Of a stretch of 64,000 bases of DNA, positions 24,566-32,256 are shown piece by piece. Numbering within the stretch: the first letter of the stretch is position 1; every line of letters starts with the position of its first letter. The DNA lies in the NCBI RefSeq assembly GCF_947366995.1, contig NZ_CANBCC010000010.1, positions 1 through 64,000 on the forward strand, given 5' to 3'. Under the pieces are notes generated by a model. That model was not told the DNA's origin, made no database searches, and saw only the letters and a list, made by a program, of their open reading frames with translations. The DNA is from an uncultured Aquabacterium sp. Lineage in GTDB: Bacteria; Pseudomonadota; Gammaproteobacteria; Burkholderiales; Burkholderiaceae_C. A program made the position numbers and the translations under genes.

Positions 24566-26698
24566 ATGACCCCCGACACCCCGCCCACCGCAGCCGCCGT
24601 TCCTCCATCCGCCCCCCGCGAAGGCCGGCCCCGCCGCCGGCGAGGGTGGCACGTGGCGGGGGTGGTGGTGCTGTTGTTGGTGGCGGCGGTGGGCGTTCTG
24701 GAATGGCTGGGCTGGCCGATGGCCCGTGCGCCGCTCGCGAAAGCGCTGAGCACGCAGCTGGGCCGACCCGTGACGCTGGATGCGCCGTTCGCGCTCCGGC
24801 TCATCGGCCGGATCCGGCTGGAAGTGGGGCATGTGGTCGTGCCCCAGCCGGCATGGTTCAAGCCGGCCTCGGGGCAGGCCGGCAAGCCGATGCTCGATGC
24901 ACGCGAGCTGGTGTTGTCGGTGCCGTACGCAACCGTCTGGGCCGCCTGGCGTGGCGACCCCATGCCCCAGTGGCGCGTGAGCGAACTGAGCGCATCGCGG
25001 CTGGAAGCCGTTCTCATGCGCGATGGTGAGGGCCGTGCCAACTGGCGCATCAGCCCCGACGGGCGGGCGCCGCAGCAGACGACGGCGCAGTCGGAAGGTG
25101 TGCCCCGGGTCGACCGTCTGGTGGTGCGCGAGGGCCAGCTGCAGCTCGACGACGCCGTGATCGATCTCGACCTGAAGGTGAATGCCACCACGCAAGAAGG
25201 CGGGCGCGCAGATGCCGGCGCGGCCGGTCTGGCGGTGGACGGACGGGGGCGCTATCGCAAGCAGCCCTTCGAAATCAGCCTGCACGCCAGCGGGGTGCTG
25301 CCACTGTTGTCCGAGGGGCGCGCCAGCGTGGCGGTGCCCGTGCGCATCCGGGCCGACACGGGCGGGGCCGCCCTGGCCTTCGACGGGGTGAGCCACGATG
25401 TGCTCAGCCTGCGTCAGCTGGATGGGCGCCTGACGCTGAAAGGGCGGTCGCTCGCAGCCGTGGGGGATGCCGTCGGCGTGACGCTGCCCACCACGGCACG
25501 CTTCAACCTCGATGGGCAATTGCGCAAGGACGGCGAGTTGTGGGCGCTCGATGTGAAGCGCCTGAGCGTCGGGCGCAGTGAGCTGGCCGGGCGGTTCCGT
25601 TTCGATCGGCGGCGTGCGGTGCCGCTGCTGGAGGGCGAGCTGGGTGGGCGCCTGTTGGCCCTGGTCGACCTGGCGCCGGCCATCGGCGCACCGACCGAGC
25701 CGGCGCAGCGCCGTCGTGCGCCAGGCGAGCCGGTGCTGCCCCAGCGCGAGTTCGACGTGCCCTCGCTGCGGGCGATGGACGCGAAAGTGCGCATTGACGT
25801 GCGTGAGGTGCAACTGGGGGCGTTGTTTGCCGAGCCGCTGTCGCCGCTCAAGGGGGTGCTCACCTTGCAGGGCGGGGTGCTGCGCATCGATGACCTGCTC
25901 GCGCAGGCCGCGGGCGGACGGGTCAGCGGCGATGTGCGCCTCGACGGTCGGCAGAGCACGTTGCGGTGGCACGCCGATCTCGACTGGTCGGGCATCGATC
26001 TGGCGCGCTGGCTCAACCAGCCCGAGCCACCGTCTCCCGTGGTCCGGAAGGGCGATGGCAAGGCGCCCGTTCGCAAGGCGTCGGCCGACAAGGGCGACGG
26101 GCTGCTGGCCGCGCCCGCCTTGCGGGGCCGCCTGGGTGGCCGGGCAACGGTGGACGGCACCGGGCGCTCCACCGCCGCGTTGCTGGGTTCGCTGCAGGGC
26201 CAGGGGGCCATGTGGATCAGCGAGGGCCGCATCTCGCGGCTGCTGGTCGAGGCCATGAGCCTGCACGTGGCCGAGGCGCTGGGCCTGGTCGTGCGCGGTG
26301 ACGAGGTCCTGCCCATGCACTGTGCAGCCATGCAGTTCAAGGCGCGCGAAGGCATCGTGCGCCCCGATGTCGCCATCGTCGACACGCCCGCCGCGACCAT
26401 CCTCGCCAGTGGTGCAGTGTCGCTGGCGACGGAACGGTTGGCGCTGCGCATCGACAGCCGCCCGCGTCAGATGAGCCTGCTGTCGCTGCGCACGCCGGTG
26501 GACATCGGCGGCACCTTTGCCGACCCGGCTGTGGGGCTGCATCCGGACCCGCTGGGCTGGAAGGTGCTGGCCGCTGCAGCGCTCAGCGCGGTGGCCCCCC
26601 TGGCCGCGCTGATTCCTCTGGTGGACCCGGCTCAGCCCACCGATGGCGGGTGCCGCGAGGCCCTGCAGCACCTGGGCGTGCGGGCCCCGAAGCGGTGA
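24566..26698 (+). CDS. AsmA family protein
   Basis: A 710-residue envelope protein. After a basic start, one transmembrane helix (VAGVVVLLLVAAVGVLEWL) anchors it in the inner membrane. A long beta-rich periplasmic body follows, ending with the AsmA C-terminal region (AALLGSLQGQGAMWISEG, DTPAATILASGAVSLATERL, DIGGTFADPAVGLHPDPL). AsmA-like proteins form bridge-like grooves thought to carry phospholipids to the outer membrane. The start 24566 is taken because the longer frame has no signal features and begins before the predicted transcription start. Confidence 0.9.
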   Translation: MTPDTPPTAAAVPPSAPREGRPRRRRGWHVAGVVVLLLVAAVGVLEWLGWPMARAPLAKALSTQLGRPVTLDAPFALRLIGRIRLEVGHVVVPQPAWFKPASGQAGKPMLDARELVLSVPYATVWAAWRGDPMPQWRVSELSASRLEAVLMRDGEGRANWRISPDGRAPQQTTAQSEGVPRVDRLVVREGQLQLDDAVIDLDLKVNATTQEGGRADAGAAGLAVDGRGRYRKQPFEISLHASGVLPLLSEGRASVAVPVRIRADTGGAALAFDGVSHDVLSLRQLDGRLTLKGRSLAAVGDAVGVTLPTTARFNLDGQLRKDGELWALDVKRLSVGRSELAGRFRFDRRRAVPLLEGELGGRLLALVDLAPAIGAPTEPAQRRRAPGEPVLPQREFDVPSLRAMDAKVRIDVREVQLGALFAEPLSPLKGVLTLQGGVLRIDDLLAQAAGGRVSGDVRLDGRQSTLRWHADLDWSGIDLARWLNQPEPPSPVVRKGDGKAPVRKASADKGDGLLAAPALRGRLGGRATVDGTGRSTAALLGSLQGQGAMWISEGRISRLLVEAMSLHVAEALGLVVRGDEVLPMHCAAMQFKAREGIVRPDVAIVDTPAATILASGAVSLATERLALRIDSRPRQMSLLSLRTPVDIGGTFADPAVGLHPDPLGWKVLAAAALSAVAPLAALIPLVDPAQPTDGGCREALQHLGVRAPKR

Positions 26699-26703
26699 CA
26701 CAC

Positions 26704-26720
26704 GGGAACATGGCTTGCCG
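26704..26720 (+). promoter_or_regulatory. Predicted sigma-54 promoter of the Q/G-rich gene
   Basis: GGGAACATGGCTTGCCG; GG-N10-GC with CTTGC, but AACA after GG. Predicted +1 near 26730, 58-base leader. Confidence 0.6.
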
Positions 26721-26787
26721 AACTTCGTTTGCCGTGTCGTGACAAGACCCGGCCTCGGACACAGCAACCATCGCATCGAAAGGACGC

Positions 26788-28032
26788 ATGATGAACCAGC
26801 GCCAGAACACCCCCGGCCAGGGGCAATACCAGGGTCCGGAACACCAGCAGACGCAGCAAGGGCAATACGGACAGGGGCAGTACGGCCAAGGACAGAGCCC
26901 GTACGGACAAGGGCAATCTGGACAAGGACAGTTCGGACAGCACAACCCCGCATCGGGCTTTGGTGGCGGGCAGCACAGCGCCCGCGACACGCACATGGGA
27001 CAGCAGGGCGGTGCCTATGGCGGCGGCCAGATGGGCGGTCACATGGGCGGTCAAATGGGCAGCCAGGGCGGGGACTATGGTGGCAGCACGGGCTGGCAGT
27101 CCGGCGGTCACGGGGCCTCGCATGACAGTGGCAGCAACTACGGCTTCCCGGGGCCTTCGCAGGCCGGGCAGGGCAGCGGCATGGGTTTCCACAGCGCGGG
27201 CGGCAGCAGCGGCCTGGGGGGCAGCAGCGGCATCGGCGGCGGCAGTGACCACGTCTACCAGGGCATCGGTCAGGAGCACAGCAACTACAGTCAGGGCCAG
27301 TCGCGCTTTGGCGGCCAGGGCAGCCAGAGCCCGTATGGCGGGCCGACCGTACAGCATCAGGGCAGCTCGCCGTTCGGCGGCAGCCCGCAAGGGTCGTATC
27401 AGGGCGGGCAGGGCCATTCTGGCTGGCAGGGCGGGGGCCAGGGACCGAACTGGCATGGCCAGGGGCTGGGGCAGCAGGGCGGCGGCCTGGGTGGCATCAG
27501 CCACACCATGGGCAGCAGCCTGGGTGGTCAGGGCCAGGGCAGCAACTGGGGCCAGGGCCAATCGGGCCAGGGCAGCTGGGGGCAGGGCCACCGGGGCAGC
27601 CACGACGATGAGCAGTTCGATCCCGACTATCACCAGTGGCGATCCGAGCAGCTGCGCACGTTCGACGACGATTACCGGCAGTGGCGCCAGGATCGCTTCC
27701 GCCGTTTCTCCGACGAGTTCAGCCAGTGGCGGCAGGGGCGTCAGTCGACGGGCAACCCTGGCGCGGGCGGCATGCTGGGTGAGGAGACGGGCGCCCGCAG
27801 CGCCGGGGCACTCGGCGGCCATCAGCAGGGCACGGCCTCGACGGCCACCGGCGGCAGCACCACGCAGGGGCTGCTGGGTGCCACCGGGGCGGGCGCTTCG
27901 GCCTCCACCACCGGCGGCGGGTCGGGCAAGGCCGGCACGTCAGGCCAGTCGGGCAGTGCCATCGATCAGGAGTCGGGCAGCGGTACCACCGGCACCACCG
28001 GCAGCGCCTCGGGCGGCAGCAAGTCGAAGTGA
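26788..28032 (+). CDS. Gln/Gly-rich low-complexity protein with WR repeat segment
   Basis: A 414-residue protein. Residues 1-270 are Gln, Gly, Ser and Tyr in irregular repeats such as GQGQYGQGQ and SNWGQGQSGQG, with no hydrophobic segment. A charged insert then shows three related units: DPDYHQWRSEQLRTF, DDDYRQWRQDRFRRF and DEFSQWRQGR. The tail is Gly/Ser/Thr-rich. Similar D-x-x-Y-x-x-W-R repeats occur in uncharacterised stress-associated proteins. The composition suggests disorder or condensate formation, but this is inference. Ribosome site GAAAGGACGC; two adjacent ATGs (26788, 26791). Confidence 0.82.
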   Translation: MMNQRQNTPGQGQYQGPEHQQTQQGQYGQGQYGQGQSPYGQGQSGQGQFGQHNPASGFGGGQHSARDTHMGQQGGAYGGGQMGGHMGGQMGSQGGDYGGSTGWQSGGHGASHDSGSNYGFPGPSQAGQGSGMGFHSAGGSSGLGGSSGIGGGSDHVYQGIGQEHSNYSQGQSRFGGQGSQSPYGGPTVQHQGSSPFGGSPQGSYQGGQGHSGWQGGGQGPNWHGQGLGQQGGGLGGISHTMGSSLGGQGQGSNWGQGQSGQGSWGQGHRGSHDDEQFDPDYHQWRSEQLRTFDDDYRQWRQDRFRRFSDEFSQWRQGRQSTGNPGAGGMLGEETGARSAGALGGHQQGTASTATGGSTTQGLLGATGAGASASTTGGGSGKAGTSGQSGSAIDQESGSGTTGTTGSASGGSKSK

Positions 28033-28041
28033 TCCCGCTGC

Positions 28042-28063
28042 AGGGGCCGCGTGAGCGGCCCTT
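28042..28063. terminator. Possible terminator hairpin
   Basis: GGGCCGC and GCGGCCC pair around a GTGA loop, extendable by a G-T and an A-T pair. The T tract after it is short. It lies between convergent genes. Confidence 0.45.
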
Positions 28064-28081
28064 GCGCCCGGTCGTTGCGGA

Positions 28082-29536
28082 TCAGGTGTGGCGGCGGCGC
28101 TGTTCCACTGCCGGCAGCTTCAACAGCTGCCGGTATTTGGTGACCGTCCGCCGCGCCACGGTCAGCCCCTGCCGGGCCAACTGCCGCGCAATCTCGGCGT
28201 CGGACAGCGGATGGGCGCCGTCCTCTGCCTCGATCATGTCCTTGATCAAGCCGCGGATGGCGGTCGCCGAACAGGTGCCGCCACTCTGCGTCGGCATCGA
28301 GCGCGAGAAGAAGTACTTGAGCTCGAACACGCCCGCGGGGGTCGCCATGTACTTGTTGTTCGTCACGCGTGACACGGTGGATTCGTGCAGGCCGACCTCT
28401 TCGGCGATCTCGCGCAGGCCCAGCGGCTTCATGGCCATCGGGCCGTACTCGAGGAAGTGGTGCTGGCGCTCGAGGATGGCCTCGGCCACCGACAGGATGG
28501 TGGCAAAGCGCTGCTCCACGTTGCGTACGGTCCAGCGCGCTTCCTGCAGGTGGGCGGCCAGCTCGGCATGCTGGCCGTCGCGGTGCCGGCGGAACAGGTC
28601 GGCATAGACCTGATTGAGCCGCACACGGGGCACCACGGCCGGGTTCAGCACGGCGGTCCACCTGCCTTTGATCTTGCGGGCGATCACATCCGGCGTGACG
28701 TACTGGATGTCGGCCGAGCCATGGCGCCAGCCGGGCCGCGGGTCCATGTGGCGAATGCGGTTGCAGGCCGCTTCCACCTCGTGCACGGGACGGTCCATCA
28801 CGCGCGCCAGGTTCATGCTGTCGCGGTGGGCGAGGCGCTCGAGGTGGTGATCGATGATCTCGGCGGCCACCTCCCGGGTGGTCGGGCATTCGATGAGGTG
28901 CAATTGCAGCCGCAGGCACTCGGCCACATTGCGTGCGCCGACGCCAGCGGGCTCGAGTCGTTGCACGAAGGCCAGGGCCTCGTCGAGCTCGGCCTGGGTG
29001 ACCTCGGGCTCGAGTTCGGCCAGGCAGGGCACGTCGCACAAGGCCGAACGAAGGTAGCCGTCGTCGTCCAGCGATTCGATCACGCAGTTGACCAGCATCC
29101 GCTCGCGGGCCGAGAGATGACGCAGGCCGGTCTGAGCATGCAGGTGCTGACGCAGGCCGACATCGGCCGGCACCATGTCCATCACGCTGGTTTCGCCATC
29201 GCCGCTGCCGCTGCGAGGGCTGGTGCTCTGCTGCCAGCTGTCGCGCTCCCACTCGACGTCGGGTTCGGCCTCGTTCGTGGTGGGCGCGCTGTCGATCACG
29301 GGTTCGTTGGCGGCCGTGGTCACCGCGGTCGGGACATCGCTGCTCCCTGACGTGCTGCTTTCATCCGCGCCGGGCTCCACGTCCTCGGTCTCGAGGAACG
29401 GGTTCTTGCCCATCGCATCGCGTATTTCCTGGGCAAAGTCCAGCGACGACAGTTGAAGCAGGCGCACAGCCTGCTGCAGGCGGGGCGTCAGCGTCTGGTG
29501 CTGCCGGTGCTCCACGCGCATCATGGGTGTGTTCAT
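28082..29536 (-). CDS. rpoN: RNA polymerase sigma-54 factor RpoN
   Basis: A 484-residue sigma-54. Region I (LTPRLQQAVRLLQLSSLDFAQEI) is the Gln/Leu-rich activator-response region, and region II is acidic (DVEPGADESSTSGSSDVPTA). The core-binding and DNA-binding domains follow. The C-terminus carries the RpoN box as ARRTVTKYR (residues about 461-469), where the usual sequence is ARRTVAKYR. The ATG at 29536 follows GAAGAGGACCC. The gene is preceded by its own sigma-54-type site, suggesting autoregulation. It stands alone, without the lptB, hpf and ptsN genes that usually flank the housekeeping copy, so it could be a second RpoN. Confidence 0.96.
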   Translation of the reverse strand: MNTPMMRVEHRQHQTLTPRLQQAVRLLQLSSLDFAQEIRDAMGKNPFLETEDVEPGADESSTSGSSDVPTAVTTAANEPVIDSAPTTNEAEPDVEWERDSWQQSTSPRSGSGDGETSVMDMVPADVGLRQHLHAQTGLRHLSARERMLVNCVIESLDDDGYLRSALCDVPCLAELEPEVTQAELDEALAFVQRLEPAGVGARNVAECLRLQLHLIECPTTREVAAEIIDHHLERLAHRDSMNLARVMDRPVHEVEAACNRIRHMDPRPGWRHGSADIQYVTPDVIARKIKGRWTAVLNPAVVPRVRLNQVYADLFRRHRDGQHAELAAHLQEARWTVRNVEQRFATILSVAEAILERQHHFLEYGPMAMKPLGLREIAEEVGLHESTVSRVTNNKYMATPAGVFELKYFFSRSMPTQSGGTCSATAIRGLIKDMIEAEDGAHPLSDAEIARQLARQGLTVARRTVTKYRQLLKLPAVEQRRRHT

Positions 29537-29576
29537 GGGTCCTCTTCTCGTCAAGTCGGTTGAGACCCCGCTGTTT

Positions 29577-29593
29577 TCGCAACATCCATGCCT
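29577..29593 (-). promoter_or_regulatory. Predicted sigma-54 promoter of rpoN
   Basis: Minus-strand AGGCATGGATGTTGCGA; GG-N10-GC with TTGC. Predicted +1 near 29567, 31 bases before ATG 29536, a typical leader for this window. Confidence 0.7.
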
Positions 29594-29800
29594 CTGTGCG
29601 CATTGGACGGAGCGGTGAATGGGTCAACTTGACAGGGCCTGCGTGTCAGATCTGCCAAAGGGCGCGATCCAGATTGCACGCTCCCTTCGGGGCGACTGCG
29701 GAACACGTCTTTCAGAACCGGTCAGAAGCACTTTGTAAGCGCTTGTAGGTGGAACCGGACACCCCGGCGCGCTGTTTGCCGGCAAGGTGAAAAGACCCCG

Positions 29801-29818
29801 CGGAACGGGCCCGTTCCG
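29801..29818. repeat. Perfect 18-base palindrome
   Basis: CGGAACGGGCCCGTTCCG. On the minus strand it is followed a few bases later by TCTTTT, so it may terminate the small gene 29872-30240. It could equally be an operator. Confidence 0.45.
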
Positions 29819-29871
29819 GTCCGATTTACATACGGCGGCCTGTCCTTGCCGTAAAGCCTGCTTGCGGCCCT

Positions 29872-30240
29872 TCAGGACCGCGGCGTACCACGTGACCGCT
29901 CGGTGGATGCGCGCCTTGCATCCCGTTCTGATGGGGCAGTGGCGTCGTCGTGGCCCCGTCCTTCCTGCCCGTCCGGACCGCGAAACCGGCGCTGGTAAAG
30001 CGCGTCCATCGGCGGCCCCAGGCTGCTGTCCTGAATGCCGGCTTCGGTGTCCCGGGCGGCCTGTTCAATCACGTCGCGTGACTCGCCCAGTTCCTGACTG
30101 GAGCTCGATTCGTCGCGCTCGTGCGGCAGGCGGGGCGCACGTTCGCCTCCCTGGACGGGGACGGTCTCGCCGGGCGGCATGCCGCGGGAGCCCCCCGGTT
30201 CCGGGGTGGGTTGAATGCGGGGGGTGGTGTCTGCGGTCAT
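29872..30240 (-). CDS. Hypothetical hydrophilic protein
   Basis: A 122-residue product with no family recognised. It is rich in Glu, Arg, Pro and Ser (VQGGERAPRLPHERDESSSS, DTEAGIQDSSLGPPMDALYQ), without membrane segments. The ATG at 30240 follows GGAGGACCCC. Its own sigma-54-type site lies just upstream, back to back with that of the hemerythrin gene. Confidence 0.68.
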   Translation of the reverse strand: MTADTTPRIQPTPEPGGSRGMPPGETVPVQGGERAPRLPHERDESSSSQELGESRDVIEQAARDTEAGIQDSSLGPPMDALYQRRFRGPDGQEGRGHDDATAPSERDARRASTERSRGTPRS

Positions 30241-30261
30241 GGGGTCCTCCATGCTAGCGAC

Positions 30262-30278
30262 GGGCAAGCGCCGTACCC
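30262..30278 (-). promoter_or_regulatory. Predicted sigma-54 promoter of hypothetical 29872-30240
   Basis: Minus-strand GGGTACGGCGCTTGCCC; GG-N10-GC. Predicted +1 near 30252, only about 12 bases before the ATG. Confidence 0.7.
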
Positions 30279-30292
30279 CCCATCAGCGGGGG

Positions 30293-30309
30293 AGGTATGT
30301 CGTTTGCTC
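30293..30309 (+). promoter_or_regulatory. Predicted sigma-54 promoter of the hemerythrin-glycan operon
   Basis: AGGTATGTCGTTTGCTC; GG-N10-GC with TTTGC. Predicted +1 near 30319, 46 bases before ATG 30365. Confidence 0.65.
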
Positions 30310-30364
30310 AAGCGGTGCGACCGAGCGGCACACCGCTGCCGGCGTGCCAAAGCCAGGAGCCACC

Positions 30365-30946
30365 ATGACCGCCCATGCGACCTTGACCGCAACCCGCACA
30401 CGCAGTGCCAGCCGCACCGGCACGCAGGCGCGGCACGAAGTGCTCGACATGCTCAAGGAAGACCACCGCCTGGCACAGACGGCCTTCCGCGAGTTCGAGA
30501 AGCGCTGGGCGGCCGAGGACGTCGAGTATTGCGCGCGCATCGTGACGCAGACCTGCGTGCAGCTGGAGTTGCACGCCCGGCTGGAGGAAGAAGTGTTCTA
30601 TCCGGCGGTGCGCGAGGTGCTGCCGGCCACGGAGCTGGTGGACGAGGCCGAAGTGGAGCACGACAGCACGCGGGTTCTCATCCGGCAGTTGCAGCGCATG
30701 CAACCGGGCGACGACAAGTACGCCGCCACTTTCCATGTGCTGGCCGAATACGTGCGCCATCACGTCAAGGAAGAGGAAAGCCGGCTGTTCCGCAAGCTGA
30801 CGCGCTCGACGATGGACTGGCCGCAGCTGCTGGAAGACATGCTGGTGCGGCGCGAACAGTTGATGGACGAGCTGGGCCCGGGGGGCGAGGCGCTGAACGA
30901 TGTCCGTGTGCCGCGCGCCCACCTCGCGAACGGCACGCGTCAGTAA
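30365..30946 (+). CDS. Hemerythrin-domain protein
   Basis: A 193-residue four-helix protein with hemerythrin-type residues: MLKEDHRLAQTAFREFE, QLELHARLEEEVFYPAV, EHDSTRVLIRQL and YVRHHVKEEESRLF. The His/Glu pattern H...HxxxE...H...HxxxE binds a di-iron centre that senses or stores O2 or NO. The ATG at 30365 follows CAGGAGCCACC. It is followed after 17 bases by a glycan operon and may share its promoter with it. Confidence 0.9.
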   Translation: MTAHATLTATRTRSASRTGTQARHEVLDMLKEDHRLAQTAFREFEKRWAAEDVEYCARIVTQTCVQLELHARLEEEVFYPAVREVLPATELVDEAEVEHDSTRVLIRQLQRMQPGDDKYAATFHVLAEYVRHHVKEEESRLFRKLTRSTMDWPQLLEDMLVRREQLMDELGPGGEALNDVRVPRAHLANGTRQ

Positions 30947-30963
30947 GACCGGCGGGGTCGCGC

Positions 30964-32235
30964 GTGACGGCGATACTGCCTGGCTCACCTTCTGAGCGTG
31001 TGACGCCGGACCGGGCGCCGACCGGCCTGCCGGCCTCGTGGCACGAGGCGCCTGCGGACACGCCCCCGCTGAACAGCTTCTGGATGGGCGGCATCGAGGG
31101 CGCGGACCACCTCAACAGCCACGGTGTGCCGCTGGACATGACACGGGCCTGCGGGCACCGTGCACACCTGGACGAAGATTTCCGGCAGCTGGCGCACTGG
31201 GGCTTGCGCACCGTGCGTGAAAGCGTGGGCTGGCGCCTGTGCGAACGCGATGGACAGGTCGACCTGACGCCAGCGCTGCAGATTGCCGAAGCCGCGCAGC
31301 GGCATGGCGTGCAGGTGCTCTGGACCCTGATGCATTACGGCACGCCGCCCGACATCAGCCTGCTGGACGACCGGTTCCCCGAGCGCTTTGCCCAGTTTGC
31401 CGGCCAGGCGGCTGCCGCGCTGGCGCCGTTCAGCGACACGCCTCCGGTCTACACCCCGATCAACGAGATCAGCTTTCTGTCATGGGCGCTGGCCGAAACC
31501 CGGATGCTGCACCCGTACGGCCCCGCTGCTGCAACGGGGGACTCCCTGGCCGGCAGCACGCTGGCGGACGGCTTCAGCATCAAGCGCCGCCTCGTGAAGG
31601 CCGTGCTGCTGGCGATCGACGCCATCCGGGCGGCCGACCCGCGTGCCCGCTTCCTGCACGTCGAACCCGTCGTGCATGTGGTGCCACCGGCCGACCAGCC
31701 GGAGCTGCAACCGCTGGCCGACCAGGTGGCGAGCTACCAGTGGCAGGCCTGGGACATGATCGCCGGCCGTCTCGCGCCCGAGCTGGGTGGCAACCCGGCT
31801 GCGCTCGACCTCATCGGCATCAACCACTATCACAACGGCCAGTGGGAGGTCGTCACCGAGCGGCGCCTGCACTGGCATCTGCGTGACCCGCGTCGGCGTC
31901 CGCTGTCGCGCCTGCTGTACGGGGTGTGGCGTCGCTACCGGCGACCGATCCTGATCTCGGAAACCAGCCACATCGGTGTGGGCCGCGCCGAGTGGCTCGA
32001 TGAAGTCGCCACCGAAGTGCAACTGGCCCTCGCCGAGGGCGTTCCGGTGCACGGACTGTGTCTCTACCCCATCTTCGACCGGCCCGACTGGGAACGCGAG
32101 GACCACTGGCACCACAGCGGCCTGTGGGACCACTGCGTCACTGGCTCAGCAAGTGAGCCGTGGCCGCGCCGGCTCGATCTGGCCTATGCCAGCGCACTAG
32201 CCCGCTGGCAGGTTCGCCTGCGCGGGCCCCATTGA
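30964..32235 (+). CDS. Glycoside hydrolase, beta-glucosidase-like (clan A)
   Basis: About 423 residues. A TIM-barrel hydrolase: ESVGWRLCERDGQVDL, the acid/base segment PPVYTPINEISFLSW (Asn-Glu), and the probable nucleophile Glu in RPILISETSHIGVG, an arrangement like family 1 and related enzymes. No signal peptide is seen, so it may act on cytoplasmic sugars or glycolipid precursors. The start is uncertain; GTG 30964 is used, GTG 31000 is possible. It heads a tightly spaced unit with the glycosyltransferase fusion. Confidence 0.83.
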   Translation: MTAILPGSPSERVTPDRAPTGLPASWHEAPADTPPLNSFWMGGIEGADHLNSHGVPLDMTRACGHRAHLDEDFRQLAHWGLRTVRESVGWRLCERDGQVDLTPALQIAEAAQRHGVQVLWTLMHYGTPPDISLLDDRFPERFAQFAGQAAAALAPFSDTPPVYTPINEISFLSWALAETRMLHPYGPAAATGDSLAGSTLADGFSIKRRLVKAVLLAIDAIRAADPRARFLHVEPVVHVVPPADQPELQPLADQVASYQWQAWDMIAGRLAPELGGNPAALDLIGINHYHNGQWEVVTERRLHWHLRDPRRRPLSRLLYGVWRRYRRPILISETSHIGVGRAEWLDEVATEVQLALAEGVPVHGLCLYPIFDRPDWEREDHWHHSGLWDHCVTGSASEPWPRRLDLAYASALARWQVRLRGPH

Positions 32236-32256
32236 ACACGACACAAGGACAAACTC

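Larger units (their letters stand above)
29537..29871. other. 335-base intergenic region upstream of rpoN
   Basis: It contains the rpoN sigma-54-type site (29577-29593) and the perfect palindrome at 29801-29818. No further open reading frame or RNA gene was convincing. Confidence 0.6.

Noticed and set aside
26788..27600. Tandem repeats as a CRISPR array or DNA satellite
   Set aside because: Repeats are irregular at the DNA level, in frame and coding for Gln/Gly-rich protein; no spacers of uniform length.
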